64,000 nt of DNA, from positions 412,920 to 476,919 of the forward strand of contig NZ_JAPCIO010000001.1 of assembly GCF_025909975.1 (NCBI RefSeq). The letters run 5' to 3'. This DNA comes from Flavobacterium lacisediminis. Lineage in GTDB: Bacteria > Bacteroidota > Bacteroidia > Flavobacteriales > Flavobacteriaceae. The notes under the pieces are model-generated. The model saw only the letters and a program-made list of their open reading frames with translations. It had not been told where the DNA came from and searched no databases. A program made the translations under genes and the position numbers. Numbering within the stretch: the first letter of the stretch is position 1; every line of letters begins with the position of its first letter. Shown one piece after another: positions 35,123-44,857 of this stretch.

Positions 35123-37321
35123 ATGAAAAAACTGCTCTTGTTTGTAAGCCTACTAATTTTTACCCAAATCAGCTTAGGACAAGAAAATCAGCGACCAAAA
35201 GTAGGACTTGTGCTTAGTGGAGGTGGTGCAAAAGGATTGGCACATATTGGTGTTCTTAAAGTAATTGATTCGCTCGGAATTAAGGTAGATTACATTGCTG
35301 GAACCAGTATGGGAGCCATCGTGGGCGGATTGTACGCGTCTGGATATAATGCAGAGCAATTAGATTCTATTTTTTCTAAAATTGACGTAGATGCCTTGCT
35401 TCAAGATTACACACCTAGGGAATCAAAATCGTTTTACGAAAAACGAAATGATGAGATTTACGCCTTAACGCTACCGTTTAATAAATTCAAATTAGGTTTA
35501 CCTTCTGGTTTATCTAAAGGCCTTTATAATTTCAATCTAATTTCTTCTTTAACACAACAAGTAAGTCATATAAGAGATTTTGACGAGTTACCCATTCCGT
35601 TTTTATGTATTGCAACTGATGCTGAAACTGGCGAAAAAATTGTTTTGGATTCTGGGGTTTTAGCTCAAAATATGATTGCCAGTGGTGCGTTGCCTACGTT
35701 GTACAGCCCAGTTGAAATGAACGGAAGATTATTGATTGATGGTGGAGTTATAGATAATTATCCTGTTGAAGAACTAAAAGCAAGAGGATTGGATATTATA
35801 ATTGGTGTTGACGTTCAGGATGGTTTAAAGACTAGAGAAGAATTGAAAGAGGTAACATCGGTTTTAGCACAGATTAATAATTTTTCCATGATTGAAAAAA
35901 TGGAGGGAAAACAAAAAGCAACTGATATTTACATCAAACCAGACATTAAAGGCTATACCGTTGTAGATTTTGAAAAAGGCAATGAAATTATTGCAAAAGG
36001 GAAAGAAAAAGCGTTAGAATTTATAAAGGAATTAGCACCATATGGAAATTCAAATTCAAAAAATGATAAAAAAATAGTCTTTCAAGATTCTATTTATATC
36101 AAAGATATTGTGTTTAATAAACTGGATAATTATACTCGTGCATACATTGTAGGGAAATTAAAGTTCAAAAGAAATACCAAAATTTCTAATGCCCAATTGC
36201 AAAAGGGAATTTTAAATTTAAATGCTACACAAAATTTTAGCGCTATCAATTATTCATTTGAAAAAATGCAAGATGGCGACAAATTAATTTTGCAATTAAA
36301 GGAAAATGACAACAATACATTCTTGAAATTTGGATTGCACTATGATGATTTGTTTAAAAGTGGAATTTTATTGAACTACACTAAAAAGCGGCTAATAGCT
36401 AAAAACGATGTAGCTTCATTAGATGTTATTTTAGGTGATAATATTCGTTATAATTTTGATTATTATATTGATAATGGCTTTCATTGGAGTTTTGGGTTCA
36501 ATTCAAAGTTAACGACATTTAATAGAAACATTACAAGTAACATTGCTGATGATGCTATTTTTAATACCACAGCAAGTGCCATTAATGTAGATTTTTTCGA
36601 CTTGAGTAACCAAGCGTATTTGCAAACCATTTTTGCTCAAAAATTTTCATTAGGTGGCGGATTAGAATTTAAATTTTTACGATTAGAATCGGAAACACTA
36701 GAAAACACAGATCCTGTTTTTGATAGTAGTGATTATCTGTCGGTATTTGGTTTTGTAAAATATGACTCATTTGATAAAAAGTATTTTCCAAGAACTGGCT
36801 GGAATTTTAATTCTGAGATACGTTCTTATGTTTATTCATCTGATTATAAAAATAATTTTGAACGATTTTCAGTAGCAAAAGCTGATTTTGGTGTTGCACA
36901 AACCGTTTTTAAAAATATGACGCTTAAATTTCAAACTGAAGGTGGTTTTGCAGTAGGCGAAAGAAGTGTTTCTTATTTTGATTTTATTTTAGGAGGTTAC
37001 GGATTTCAACAAGTAAATAACATCAAGCCCTTTTTTGGTTATGATTTTTTAAGTATTGCTGGAGATAGTTATGTAAAACTTTTATTAACAGCAGATTATG
37101 AGATTTTTAAGAAGCATCATTTAAATTTTATTGCTAACTTTGCTAATGTTGGAGATAAGATTTTTGATACTTTAGATACTTGGTTGGTAAAGCCTAATTA
37201 TTCAGGCTATTCTGTAGGTTACGGAATGGAAACAGTAATTGGACCAGTAGAAATCAAACACTCATGGTCGCCAGAAACTAGAGATCATTACACATGGTTC
37301 TCAGTAGGATTTTGGTTTTAA
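35123..37321 (+). CDS. patatin-like phospholipase fused to an outer-membrane barrel
   Basis: 732 residues with a signal peptide (MKKLLLFVSLLIFTQISLGQ). The patatin domain (~25-305) has the oxyanion motif LSGGGAKGLAHIGVL, Ser62 in AGTSMGAIVGG, and Asp206 in LLIDGGVIDNYPVEEL, a complete Ser-Asp dyad. A POTRA-like segment (~325-395) and a 16-strand BamA-type barrel follow, ending in HYTWFSVGFWF. This is the PlpD-type (type Vd-like) arrangement of Bacteroidota. The lipase part would face the periplasm or the surface. It likely acts on phospholipids; the true substrate is unknown. Confidence 0.88.
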   Translation: MKKLLLFVSLLIFTQISLGQENQRPKVGLVLSGGGAKGLAHIGVLKVIDSLGIKVDYIAGTSMGAIVGGLYASGYNAEQLDSIFSKIDVDALLQDYTPRESKSFYEKRNDEIYALTLPFNKFKLGLPSGLSKGLYNFNLISSLTQQVSHIRDFDELPIPFLCIATDAETGEKIVLDSGVLAQNMIASGALPTLYSPVEMNGRLLIDGGVIDNYPVEELKARGLDIIIGVDVQDGLKTREELKEVTSVLAQINNFSMIEKMEGKQKATDIYIKPDIKGYTVVDFEKGNEIIAKGKEKALEFIKELAPYGNSNSKNDKKIVFQDSIYIKDIVFNKLDNYTRAYIVGKLKFKRNTKISNAQLQKGILNLNATQNFSAINYSFEKMQDGDKLILQLKENDNNTFLKFGLHYDDLFKSGILLNYTKKRLIAKNDVASLDVILGDNIRYNFDYYIDNGFHWSFGFNSKLTTFNRNITSNIADDAIFNTTASAINVDFFDLSNQAYLQTIFAQKFSLGGGLEFKFLRLESETLENTDPVFDSSDYLSVFGFVKYDSFDKKYFPRTGWNFNSEIRSYVYSSDYKNNFERFSVAKADFGVAQTVFKNMTLKFQTEGGFAVGERSVSYFDFILGGYGFQQVNNIKPFFGYDFLSIAGDSYVKLLLTADYEIFKKHHLNFIANFANVGDKIFDTLDTWLVKPNYSGYSVGYGMETVIGPVEIKHSWSPETRDHYTWFSVGFWF

Positions 37322-37365
37322 AATATTTTTTTCGATATTTGTAATGATGAAAAATTGGACAGACT

Positions 37366-37487
37366 TACTTTCGCATTTAAAGTTCCTCATCAAGAGAAAT
37401 CCTGAGTGAGCATAACTTCTTTTTGATTTATAGTGAGATTTTATAATCTTGCTTTAAGCTATTACAGAACTTTTAATAAAAGAAAAA
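37366..37487 (+). promoter_or_regulatory. promoter-like element and structured leader upstream of hmgA
   Basis: TACTTTCG at 37366-37373 resembles a -7 element and would give a leader of about 110 bases. The leader can form several hairpins: AAGTT/AACTT enclosing CTCA/TGAG, and AGATT/AATCT near 37436-37449. It contains CTCATCAAGAGAAA, which recalls the start of a SAM-I riboswitch, but the rest of that consensus is missing. Confidence 0.35.
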
Positions 37488-38648
37488 ATGCCAATATATC
37501 ACAAACTAGGGAATATCCCTCATAAACGTCATATACAATTCCGCAAACCAAACGGCGATTTGTATTATGAACAATTGTTCGGAACAGTTGGTTTTGACGG
37601 TATGTCAACCAATTCGTATCACGAGCAAAGACCTACTCAGGTTAAAGAAATCAGAAGACAATATAGTGTTGCGCCAAAAATCGCAAAGTCAAATAACATT
37701 CAGTCTTATAAATTAAGAGGGTTTGAAATTGAGCCACAAGACGATTTTCTAGAAAGTAGAAAAATTGTTTTAACAAATTCGGATTGTCATATCGTTTTAG
37801 CTGCACCTAGAAAGTCAACAACCGATTATTTTTATAAAAATACGGATTCAGACGAAGTGATTTTCATTCATAAAGGAACAGGAAAATTAAGAACCATGTT
37901 AGGAAATTTAGATTTCAAATATGGCGATTACTTAGTAGTTCCAAGGGGAATGATTTATAAAATGGATTTCGATACCGAAGACAATCGTTTGTTTATCGTT
38001 GAATCACATTCACCTGTTTACACTCCAAAACAATATAGAAACTGGTTCGGACAACTTTTAGAACATTCGCCATTTTGTGAAAGAGATATTCGTCGTCCAG
38101 AAGAATTAGAAACATACAACGAAAAAGGTGATTTCGTAATTAAAGTAAAGAAAAAAGACGAAATTTTCGAAATGGTTTACGCTTCACATCCGTTTGATGT
38201 AATTGGATACGACGGTTTTAATTATCCGTATGCATTTTCAATTCATGATTTCGAACCGATTACAGGAAGAATTCATTTACCACCACCAATTCACCAAACT
38301 TTTGAAACAAATGCTTTCGTAATTTGTTCATTTGTACCAAGGTTATACGATTATCATCCATTATCTATTCCTGCACCATACAACCACAGTAATATTGATG
38401 CTGATGAGGTATTATATTATGTGGATGGTGATTTCATGAGCAGAAACGATGTAAAACCAGGAAACATTTCCTTACATCCTGCTGGAATTCCTCACGGACC
38501 GCACCCTGGAGCAGCTGAAAGAAGTATTGGTAAAAAAGAAACGTTAGAATTAGCTGTAATGGTAGACACTTTCAAACCATTAATGGTTACAGAAGATGCT
38601 ATGGGTATTGCAGATGACACGTACTTTCAATCTTGGTTAGAAGAATAA
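37488..38648 (+). CDS. hmgA: homogentisate 1,2-dioxygenase
   Basis: 386 residues, slightly shorter than the human enzyme. HmgA opens the ring of homogentisate to maleylacetoacetate using Fe(II). The cupin body contains the N-terminal YHKLGNIPHKRHIQFRKPNG and the iron-site region ISLHPAGIPHGPHPGAAERS, plus DEVLYYVDGDFMSRNDV. It is followed by hppD 53 bases downstream, giving consecutive tyrosine-degradation steps in reverse order. Confidence 0.95.
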   Translation: MPIYHKLGNIPHKRHIQFRKPNGDLYYEQLFGTVGFDGMSTNSYHEQRPTQVKEIRRQYSVAPKIAKSNNIQSYKLRGFEIEPQDDFLESRKIVLTNSDCHIVLAAPRKSTTDYFYKNTDSDEVIFIHKGTGKLRTMLGNLDFKYGDYLVVPRGMIYKMDFDTEDNRLFIVESHSPVYTPKQYRNWFGQLLEHSPFCERDIRRPEELETYNEKGDFVIKVKKKDEIFEMVYASHPFDVIGYDGFNYPYAFSIHDFEPITGRIHLPPPIHQTFETNAFVICSFVPRLYDYHPLSIPAPYNHSNIDADEVLYYVDGDFMSRNDVKPGNISLHPAGIPHGPHPGAAERSIGKKETLELAVMVDTFKPLMVTEDAMGIADDTYFQSWLEE

Positions 38649-38701
38649 AAATTAAACACAACTTTTGGTAATGTATTACCATTTTTAAAAACATTAGAAT
38701 T

Positions 38702-39865
38702 ATGTCACAAGAAATAAAATCAGTAGAATACGGATTAGAAAAAATATTTGAAGGAGCACAAGATTTTTTACCTTTAATGGGAACAGATTATGTAGAGTTT
38801 TATGTAGGTAACGCAAAACAAGCCGCGCATTTTTACAAAACCGCTTTTGGATTTCAATCATTAGCATATGCAGGATTGGAAACTGGAGTAAAAGATAAAG
38901 CGTCTTACGTGTTAAAACAAGATAAAATCCGTTTGGTATTAACTACAGCTTTAAATAGTGATTCGCCAATTGGTGAGCACGTAAAAAAACACGGAGATGG
39001 TGTTAAAGTTATCGCACTTTGGGTTGAAGATGCGCGTCATTCATACGAAGAAACGACTAAACGTGGTGCAAAATCTTATTTTGAGCCTGTAGTTGAAAAA
39101 GATGAAAATGGAGAAGTAGTTCGCGCAGGTATTTATGGTGCTTACGGGGAAACGGTTTTCATTTTTGTAGAACGTAAAAATTACAACGGAATCTTTTTAC
39201 CAGGATATAGCGAATGGAACTCTGATTATAATCCAACATCAGTAGGATTAAAATATATCGACCACATGGTGGGTAATACAGGTTGGAACAGAATGAACGA
39301 AGCGGTAAAATGGTTTGAAGATGTTATGGGATTCGTAAATTTCCTTTCATTTGACGACAAACAAATTACTACAGAATATTCTGCCTTAATGTCTAAAGTA
39401 ATGTCTAATGGTAATGGTAGAATTAAATTTCCTATCAACGAACCAGCAGAAGGAAAAAAACGTTCTCAAATTGAAGAATATTTAGATTTTTATGAAGGTG
39501 AAGGAGTTCAGCACATTGCAGTTGCAACAGATGATATTATAACAACAGTTGCAGAAATGCGCGCAAGAGGAATTGAATTTTTAAGTACACCTCCTCAAGC
39601 ATATTATGATGCAATTCCTGAAAGATTAAAAGACCACATGTCTAAATTTAAAGAAGATATCAACGAACTTCAAAAATTAGGTATCATGATTGATGCTGAC
39701 GAAGAAGGATATTTATTGCAAATTTTTACCAAGCCAGTTGAAGATCGTCCAACGCTTTTCTTCGAAATTATTCAAAGAATGGGTGCAAGAGGATTTGGTG
39801 CAGGTAACTTTAAAGCCCTTTTTGAGTCGATTGAACGCGAACAAGAATTGCGAGGTACATTATAA
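38702..39865 (+). CDS. hppD: 4-hydroxyphenylpyruvate dioxygenase
   Basis: 387 residues. Two vicinal-oxygen-chelate domains are seen: MGTDYVEFYVGNAKQAAHFYKTAFGF (~25-50) and LKYIDHMVGNTGWNRMNEAVKW (~185-205). The iron ligands include His in GVQHIAVATDDI and Glu in TLFFEIIQRMG; the C-terminal helix RGFGAGNFKALFESIEREQ closes the site. The enzyme makes homogentisate from 4-hydroxyphenylpyruvate. It is co-oriented with hmgA and probably in one transcript. Confidence 0.96.
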   Translation: MSQEIKSVEYGLEKIFEGAQDFLPLMGTDYVEFYVGNAKQAAHFYKTAFGFQSLAYAGLETGVKDKASYVLKQDKIRLVLTTALNSDSPIGEHVKKHGDGVKVIALWVEDARHSYEETTKRGAKSYFEPVVEKDENGEVVRAGIYGAYGETVFIFVERKNYNGIFLPGYSEWNSDYNPTSVGLKYIDHMVGNTGWNRMNEAVKWFEDVMGFVNFLSFDDKQITTEYSALMSKVMSNGNGRIKFPINEPAEGKKRSQIEEYLDFYEGEGVQHIAVATDDIITTVAEMRARGIEFLSTPPQAYYDAIPERLKDHMSKFKEDINELQKLGIMIDADEEGYLLQIFTKPVEDRPTLFFEIIQRMGARGFGAGNFKALFESIEREQELRGTL

Positions 39866-39975
39866 AAACGATAAATTATTAACAATTCATTAAATTATAA
39901 CGTTGTAGTAGTGTCATTTTTGATAAAAATATGTTAAAGTTGAAATTTAACTAAGAATAACTCAAAAAACATTTC

Positions 39976-40100
39976 TACATTTGCACTCGCAAAACAGGGA
40001 GGTAGTTTGCCTTGTTTTGACAGTAAATTTTCATAATTTATAGTTTTTTGGTTGGTTAATAGCATAAAAACTCAGTCATATTTTTGACTGGGTTTTTTTG
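39976..40100 (+). ncRNA. candidate small RNA with its own promoter and terminator
   Basis: A -7-like TACATTTG (39976-39983) followed by CACTCGC would start an RNA near 39989. The RNA would begin with a hairpin, AAAACAGGG / CCTTGTTTT with a 10-base loop (39991-40018), run through an AU-rich linker and end at a strong terminator (40067-40100). There is no open frame of note and no match to tRNA or SRP RNA by eye. It could instead be a long leader or an RNA relic. Confidence 0.45.
40067..40100 (+). terminator. intrinsic terminator between the hppD region and the DUF3108 gene
   Basis: AAAACTCAGTCA, loop TATTTT, then TGACTGGGTTTTTTT: a 12-position stem with one G-U pair and a T-run. Confidence 0.88.
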
Positions 40101-40114
40101 TTTTAGTATTTTTG
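40084..40114 (+). promoter_or_regulatory. promoter of the DUF3108-kynA-M23-pgi group
   Basis: TTG (40084-40086), 20 bases, then TATTTTTG (40107-40114), 41 bases before the ATG at 40155. The -33 element overlaps the terminator stem. Confidence 0.6.
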
Positions 40115-40154
40115 GAACAGAAATTGCATTTTCATTTCTAAAAATGAATAAACT

Positions 40155-40931
40155 ATGAAAAAAATTATCTTACTTCTCGTTTTATTTGTGTTTACAAATT
40201 CCTTTGTAGTACAAGAAAATGCATATACAACTGGAGAGTGGTTCAAACTTCGAATTCACTATGGAATGGTTAATGCCGGCTATGCCACTTTGGAAATCAA
40301 AGACGCCGTTAAAAACAATAAAAAAGTACATCACGTTATAGGAAAAGGCTGGACAGTAGGAATGACCAAGTTTTTCTTTGAAGTAGATGATAATTATGAA
40401 AGTTATTTCGATAAACAAACGGGAAAACCATATCAGTTTGTTAGAAAAATTAATGAAGGAGGCTATACTAAAAATCAAGAAGGCTTTTTTAATCAAGAAC
40501 GAAATACCGTTTTAGTTAAAGATTATAAACACAAAACCGAAAAAACATTTTCAGTACCAGAAGACATACAAGATATTGTGTCATCATTTTACTATTTGAG
40601 AAACCATCCAAAAATTGATAAATTAAAAGTAGGTGAATCCATTGCAATAGATATGTTTTTTGATAATGAAACCACAAAGTTTAAGTTAAAATTTGTTGGT
40701 CGAGAAGATATAAAAACTAAATTTGGAAAAGTTTCTTGTATGATATTTAAACCCTATGTTCAAGCAGGTAGAGTATTTAAAGAAGAAGAAAGCTTAACAG
40801 TTTGGATTTCAGATGATGACAATAAAATTCCAATCCGTTTAAAAGCAAGTTTAGCAGTAGGTTCTTTAAAAGCCGATTTAGAAGCTTTTAAAGGTTTAAA
40901 AAATTCATTCAAAGTTAAAGTAGAAAAATAA
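40155..40931 (+). CDS. DUF3108 domain protein, secreted
   Basis: 258 residues with a signal peptide (MKKIILLLVLFVFTNSFV). The beta-rich body fits DUF3108: GEWFKLRIHYGMVNAGYATLEI, VDDNYESYFDKQTGKPYQFVRKINEGGY and a C-terminal ISDDDNKIPIRLKASLAVGSLKADLEAF. The family is predicted to lie in the periplasm and has no known function. Its stop codon overlaps the kynA start (TAATG at 40929-40933), so the two are translationally coupled. Confidence 0.87.
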   Translation: MKKIILLLVLFVFTNSFVVQENAYTTGEWFKLRIHYGMVNAGYATLEIKDAVKNNKKVHHVIGKGWTVGMTKFFFEVDDNYESYFDKQTGKPYQFVRKINEGGYTKNQEGFFNQERNTVLVKDYKHKTEKTFSVPEDIQDIVSSFYYLRNHPKIDKLKVGESIAIDMFFDNETTKFKLKFVGREDIKTKFGKVSCMIFKPYVQAGRVFKEEESLTVWISDDDNKIPIRLKASLAVGSLKADLEAFKGLKNSFKVKVEK

Positions 40932-41857
40932 TGGAAGTAACTCCTAAAATTCAAGAACAATTAGATCAACTTCATGATAAATTTGAAGCAATAAATCAAA
41001 ATACATCCACTCATTTGGAAGGTTTGCTTTGGGCTAAACCCATCACGTATTGGGATTATATTCAAACAGATGCGCTTTTGAGTCTTCAAACTCAACGAAC
41101 CACTTTGCCAGACGAAATGGTTTTTGTAATGTATCATCAAGTAAACGAGTTGTTGTTCAAAATGATTCTATGGGAAATGAACCAATTATGTCATAACGAA
41201 AAACCAACAACTGATTATTTTACCGAGAAATTAGGAAGAATTAGTCGTTATTTTGATATGTTAACCACATCTTTCGATATCATGAAAGACGGAATGGAGC
41301 CGGAACAGTATCTAAAATTCAGAAATACTTTAACACCAGCGAGTGGATTTCAATCGGCACAATATCGTTTAATCGAATTCAGTTCTACAGATTTAATCAA
41401 CTTAATTGACAACCGTTTCAGAGCTACCATAGATAGAAATACTCCATATGACCACGCTTTTGAGCATTTGTATTGGCAAGCGGCTGGAAAAGATTATCAT
41501 ACTGGTGAAAAATCGTATTTAATTTTGGAATTCGAAAGAAAATACAAAAAAGTGTTCTTAGATTGGATGGAAGAATACAACACAATTAATTTGTGGAGAA
41601 AATTCAAACAATTGCCAGAAACTGACCAACAAAATCCTGAATTAGTAGCTGCTATGCGTCATTATGACAAAACAGTTAATATTACTTGGGTAATGGGTCA
41701 CTTTAACGCTGCTAAAAAATACATCGAGAGTGTTCCAGGAAATCACGAAGCTACAGGTGGAAGCGATTGGAAAAAATACATGTTACCAAAATACCAAAAA
41801 AGAATATTCTTCCCTGAATTATGGACGAAAGAAGAATTAGATAACTGGGGAGAATAA
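40931..41857 (+). CDS. kynA: tryptophan 2,3-dioxygenase
   Basis: 308 residues. It is the heme enzyme that opens tryptophan to N-formylkynurenine. Marks are THLEGLLWAKPITYWDYIQTD, VMYHQVNELLFKMILWEM, SGFQSAQYRLIEF and AFEHLYWQAAGKDYHTGEKSY. The heme-binding histidine lies in the all-helical core. Other kynurenine-pathway genes are not in the window. Together with hmgA and hppD it makes an aromatic amino-acid degradation neighbourhood. Confidence 0.93.
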   Translation: MEVTPKIQEQLDQLHDKFEAINQNTSTHLEGLLWAKPITYWDYIQTDALLSLQTQRTTLPDEMVFVMYHQVNELLFKMILWEMNQLCHNEKPTTDYFTEKLGRISRYFDMLTTSFDIMKDGMEPEQYLKFRNTLTPASGFQSAQYRLIEFSSTDLINLIDNRFRATIDRNTPYDHAFEHLYWQAAGKDYHTGEKSYLILEFERKYKKVFLDWMEEYNTINLWRKFKQLPETDQQNPELVAAMRHYDKTVNITWVMGHFNAAKKYIESVPGNHEATGGSDWKKYMLPKYQKRIFFPELWTKEELDNWGE

Positions 41858-41883
41858 CCGCATAGCGCACAAAACAAAAAACA

Positions 41884-43122
41884 TTGAGATATTTAGTACT
41901 AGCCATTTTATTTGTTACTTTTTTTACCGCTTGTAATTCGAAAGATGAGGCAGAGAAAGCTAAAAAAGCAACAGTAAAAAAAGAACCTATCATAAAAGAA
42001 TTCGGATTTACATTTAACGACTATAAAGTGGTTAGAGATACTATTCGTTCGGGTGATACGTTTGGAAAATTACTAGAAAAATTCCCATTAAAAGATAGTT
42101 TACGAATCCACGATGTTACTGAAAAAGTAAAGGATTCATTCAATGTTCGACGAATAAAAGCAGGGAAACCTTACATTTTATTTTTAGACAAGGAAAAGCC
42201 AAATACATTACAAGCTTTAGTTTACATAGAAGACAGAATTAATTATACAGTTGTTGATTTTAGAGATTCTATTGTTGTATCTAACAAACAAAAACCTACT
42301 ACTTTAAGAAGAAGAGTCGTAGCAGCGGAAATAGAAGGTTCATTGTCTGAAACTTTAGGTAATGCAGGAGTTAGCGCTGGTTTAGCAAATAAATTAGCCA
42401 ATATTTATGCTTACACAGTCGATTTCTTTAAAATTCAAAAAGGCGATAAATTTGCGGTTACGATTAATGAACGTTATATTGATGACTCTATTTACGTAGG
42501 TGTAGAAAGCATTGAGGCTTCTTATTTTGAACACAAAGGGAAAAAGATTTTTGCTTTTCCATATAAATTGTCTGAAAATCAGAAACAGGAAGATTTTTAT
42601 GATGAAAACGGAAAAGGTTTAAAAAGTATGTTTCTAAAAGCACCCTTAGATTATTTCAGAATTTCGTCTCGTTTTTCAGGCAGACGTTTTCATCCAGTGC
42701 AAATGCGTTTTAAAGCTCATAATGGAACTGATTACGCAGCACCTCATGGAACACCAATTAAAACAACAGCTTCAGGAGTTGTAGAACGAACAGGTTACAC
42801 CGCAGGAAATGGAAATTTTGTAAAAGTCCGTCATAGTTCTACTTATTCTACACAATACCTCCACATGTCTAAGATAACAGTGAGAAACGGACAACGTGTA
42901 TCACAAGGGCAAGTAATAGGTAAAGTAGGAAGCACAGGTTTGGCAACCGGACCTCATGTTTGTTATCGTTTCTGGAAAAATGGTGTGCAAGTTGACCCGC
43001 TTAGGCTGAAATTGCCAAATGCTGAACCAATGAATGAATCACACAAACAAAAATATTTAGCGCATATTGCTCCTTTAAAGAAAGAATTGGATAGTATAAC
43101 TGCAGTAAAATTTAAAGAATAA
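41884..43122 (+). CDS. M23 family metallopeptidase lipoprotein (TTG start)
   Basis: 412 residues, starting at a TTG: no ATG or GTG gives a signal sequence. The start [17 protein letters not shown] is a lipoprotein signal with Cys17. A LysM/OapA-like region (~35-80: [17 protein letters not shown]) precedes the LytM/M23 domain (~260-385) with [17 protein letters not shown] (His, Asp), YLHMSKITV and [13 protein letters not shown] holding the zinc ligands. These enzymes cut peptidoglycan cross-bridges and act in cell division or shape. The stop overlaps the pgi start (TAATG). Confidence 0.88.
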   Translation: MRYLVLAILFVTFFTACNSKDEAEKAKKATVKKEPIIKEFGFTFNDYKVVRDTIRSGDTFGKLLEKFPLKDSLRIHDVTEKVKDSFNVRRIKAGKPYILFLDKEKPNTLQALVYIEDRINYTVVDFRDSIVVSNKQKPTTLRRRVVAAEIEGSLSETLGNAGVSAGLANKLANIYAYTVDFFKIQKGDKFAVTINERYIDDSIYVGVESIEASYFEHKGKKIFAFPYKLSENQKQEDFYDENGKGLKSMFLKAPLDYFRISSRFSGRRFHPVQMRFKAHNGTDYAAPHGTPIKTTASGVVERTGYTAGNGNFVKVRHSSTYSTQYLHMSKITVRNGQRVSQGQVIGKVGSTGLATGPHVCYRFWKNGVQVDPLRLKLPNAEPMNESHKQKYLAHIAPLKKELDSITAVKFKE

Positions 43123-44759
43123 TGGCACTACCAAAAGTAAATCCGTCACAAACTGCCGCTTGGCAGCAAATACAATTACATTTTGAGAAAATGCAAGCAA
43201 ATTCAATGAAAGATTTGTTTGCGTCTGATTCAAATAGAGCTGAAAAATTTCACATTCAATGGAATGATTTTTTAGTTGATTTTTCTAAAAATATTGTCAA
43301 TCAAGAAACATTAGATTTGTTATTAAATTTAGCTAACGAAGTTAATTTAAAACAAGCGATTACCAGTTGTTTTCAAGGCGATATAATCAATCAAACCGAG
43401 AACAGAGCCGTTTTACACACCGCTTTACGCGCGAAAGAATCAGCCAATGTTTTGGTCGATGGCATTAATGTAATGCCAGAAGTGTATTCGGTAAAAAACA
43501 AAATCAAAAACTTCTCTAACGAAGTTATCTCAGGAAATAGAAAAGGATTCACAGGAAAACCATTTACCGATATCGTAAATATTGGAATTGGTGGTTCTGA
43601 TTTGGGTCCAGCCATGATTGTAGAAGCTTTGCAATTCTATAAAAATCATTTAAACGTTCATTTTGTCTCCAATGTAGATGGCGATCACGTTAACGAAGTA
43701 ATCAAAAAATTAAATCCAGAAACGACTTTATTTGTAGTAGTTTCTAAAACCTTTACTACGCAAGAAACCTTATCTAATGCTGAAACTATCAGAAGTTGGT
43801 TCTTACAATCAGCTTCACAAGAGGATGTAGCGAAGCATTTCGTAGCGGTTTCAACGAATATCCAAAAAGTAACCGAATTCGGAATTAATCCTGATAATGT
43901 TTTCCCAATGTGGGATTGGGTTGGAGGTCGTTTCTCGTTATGGAGTGCCGTTGGTTTATCCGTAAGTTTAGCAGTTGGATTCGATAATTTTGATAAATTA
44001 TTGAAAGGTGCTAACGAAATGGACGAACATTTCAAAAACGAATCTTTCGACAAAAATATTCCAGTAGTTTTAGCTTTATTGAGCATTTGGTACAACAACT
44101 TTTTTGGTGCCGAAAGCGAAGCTTTAATTCCTTATACCCAATATTTACAGAAGTTAGCACCTTACTTGCAACAAGGTATCATGGAAAGCAACGGAAAAAG
44201 TATTGGCAGAGATGGAAAACCAGTAAATTATCAAACTGGAACCATTATTTGGGGTGAACCAGGAACGAATTCCCAACACGCTTTTTTTCAATTGATCCAC
44301 CAAGGAACCAAATTAATTCCAACGGATTTTATCGGATTCAAACAATCGCTTTACGGAAACAAAGACCATCACGACAAATTAATGTCGAATTTCTTTGCGC
44401 AAACCGAAGCTTTATTAATGGGTAAAACGGAAGCGCAAGTAAAAGCAGAATTCGAGAAACAAAACATTTCAGGTGAAAAAGCCGATTTTCTATTGCCTTT
44501 CAAAGTGTTTTCGGGAAATAAACCTACGAATACCATTCTTATTAATAAATTAACTCCAGAAACATTAGGAGCTTTGGTAGCCATGTACGAGCACAAAATT
44601 TTCGTGCAAGGTATCATTTGGAACATCTTCAGTTATGACCAATGGGGTGTGGAATTAGGGAAACAACTAGCGAATTCTATCTTAGATGAAATCGTAACAA
44701 AAGAGGTTAAAAATCACGATAGTTCAACATCATTTTTGTTGAAAGCCTATTTGGAATAA
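43122..44759 (+). CDS. pgi: glucose-6-phosphate isomerase
   Basis: 545 residues, standard for the large bacterial enzyme. It interconverts glucose 6-phosphate and fructose 6-phosphate. Sugar-phosphate-binding segments are [38 protein letters not shown] and [13 protein letters not shown]; the active-site Glu/His region is [14 protein letters not shown]...[16 protein letters not shown], and the C-terminal lysine region is [13 protein letters not shown]. It is translationally coupled to the M23 gene and is the last gene before a strong terminator. Confidence 0.97.
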   Translation: MALPKVNPSQTAAWQQIQLHFEKMQANSMKDLFASDSNRAEKFHIQWNDFLVDFSKNIVNQETLDLLLNLANEVNLKQAITSCFQGDIINQTENRAVLHTALRAKESANVLVDGINVMPEVYSVKNKIKNFSNEVISGNRKGFTGKPFTDIVNIGIGGSDLGPAMIVEALQFYKNHLNVHFVSNVDGDHVNEVIKKLNPETTLFVVVSKTFTTQETLSNAETIRSWFLQSASQEDVAKHFVAVSTNIQKVTEFGINPDNVFPMWDWVGGRFSLWSAVGLSVSLAVGFDNFDKLLKGANEMDEHFKNESFDKNIPVVLALLSIWYNNFFGAESEALIPYTQYLQKLAPYLQQGIMESNGKSIGRDGKPVNYQTGTIIWGEPGTNSQHAFFQLIHQGTKLIPTDFIGFKQSLYGNKDHHDKLMSNFFAQTEALLMGKTEAQVKAEFEKQNISGEKADFLLPFKVFSGNKPTNTILINKLTPETLGALVAMYEHKIFVQGIIWNIFSYDQWGVELGKQLANSILDEIVTKEVKNHDSSTSFLLKAYLE

Positions 44760-44780
44760 GTTTTGGTAATACATTATATA

Positions 44781-44818
44781 AAAACCTCTTATTCATTTTT
44801 TTGAGTAAGAGGTTTTTT
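44781..44818 (+). terminator. intrinsic terminator after pgi
   Basis: AAAACCTCTTA, a 14-base loop, then TAAGAGGTTTTTT: an 11-bp perfect stem with a T-run. Confidence 0.9.
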
Positions 44819-44833
44819 AATTTCCTATATTTG
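44801..44833 (+). promoter_or_regulatory. promoter of the 44858 gene
   Basis: TTG (44801-44803), 22 bases, then TATATTTG (44826-44833), 24 bases before the ATG. The -33 element lies in the terminator loop. Confidence 0.55.
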
Positions 44834-44857
44834 TAATTCACTTTAAAAAAATTAGGT

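Noticed and set aside
37378..37450. SAM-I riboswitch upstream of hmgA
   Set aside because: Only CTCATCAAGAGA resembles the start of the consensus; the conserved GGAGGGA, GATGAAACCC and GGCAACC parts are missing, and hmgA is not a methionine gene.
39984..40060. tRNA gene after the CACTCGC promoter-like sequence
   Set aside because: No T-loop GTTCGA, no acceptor stem pairing and no CCA end could be found.
41884..41886. frameshift or truncated start in the M23 gene because no ATG is present
   Set aside because: A TTG start gives a complete lipoprotein signal and the rest of the gene is intact.
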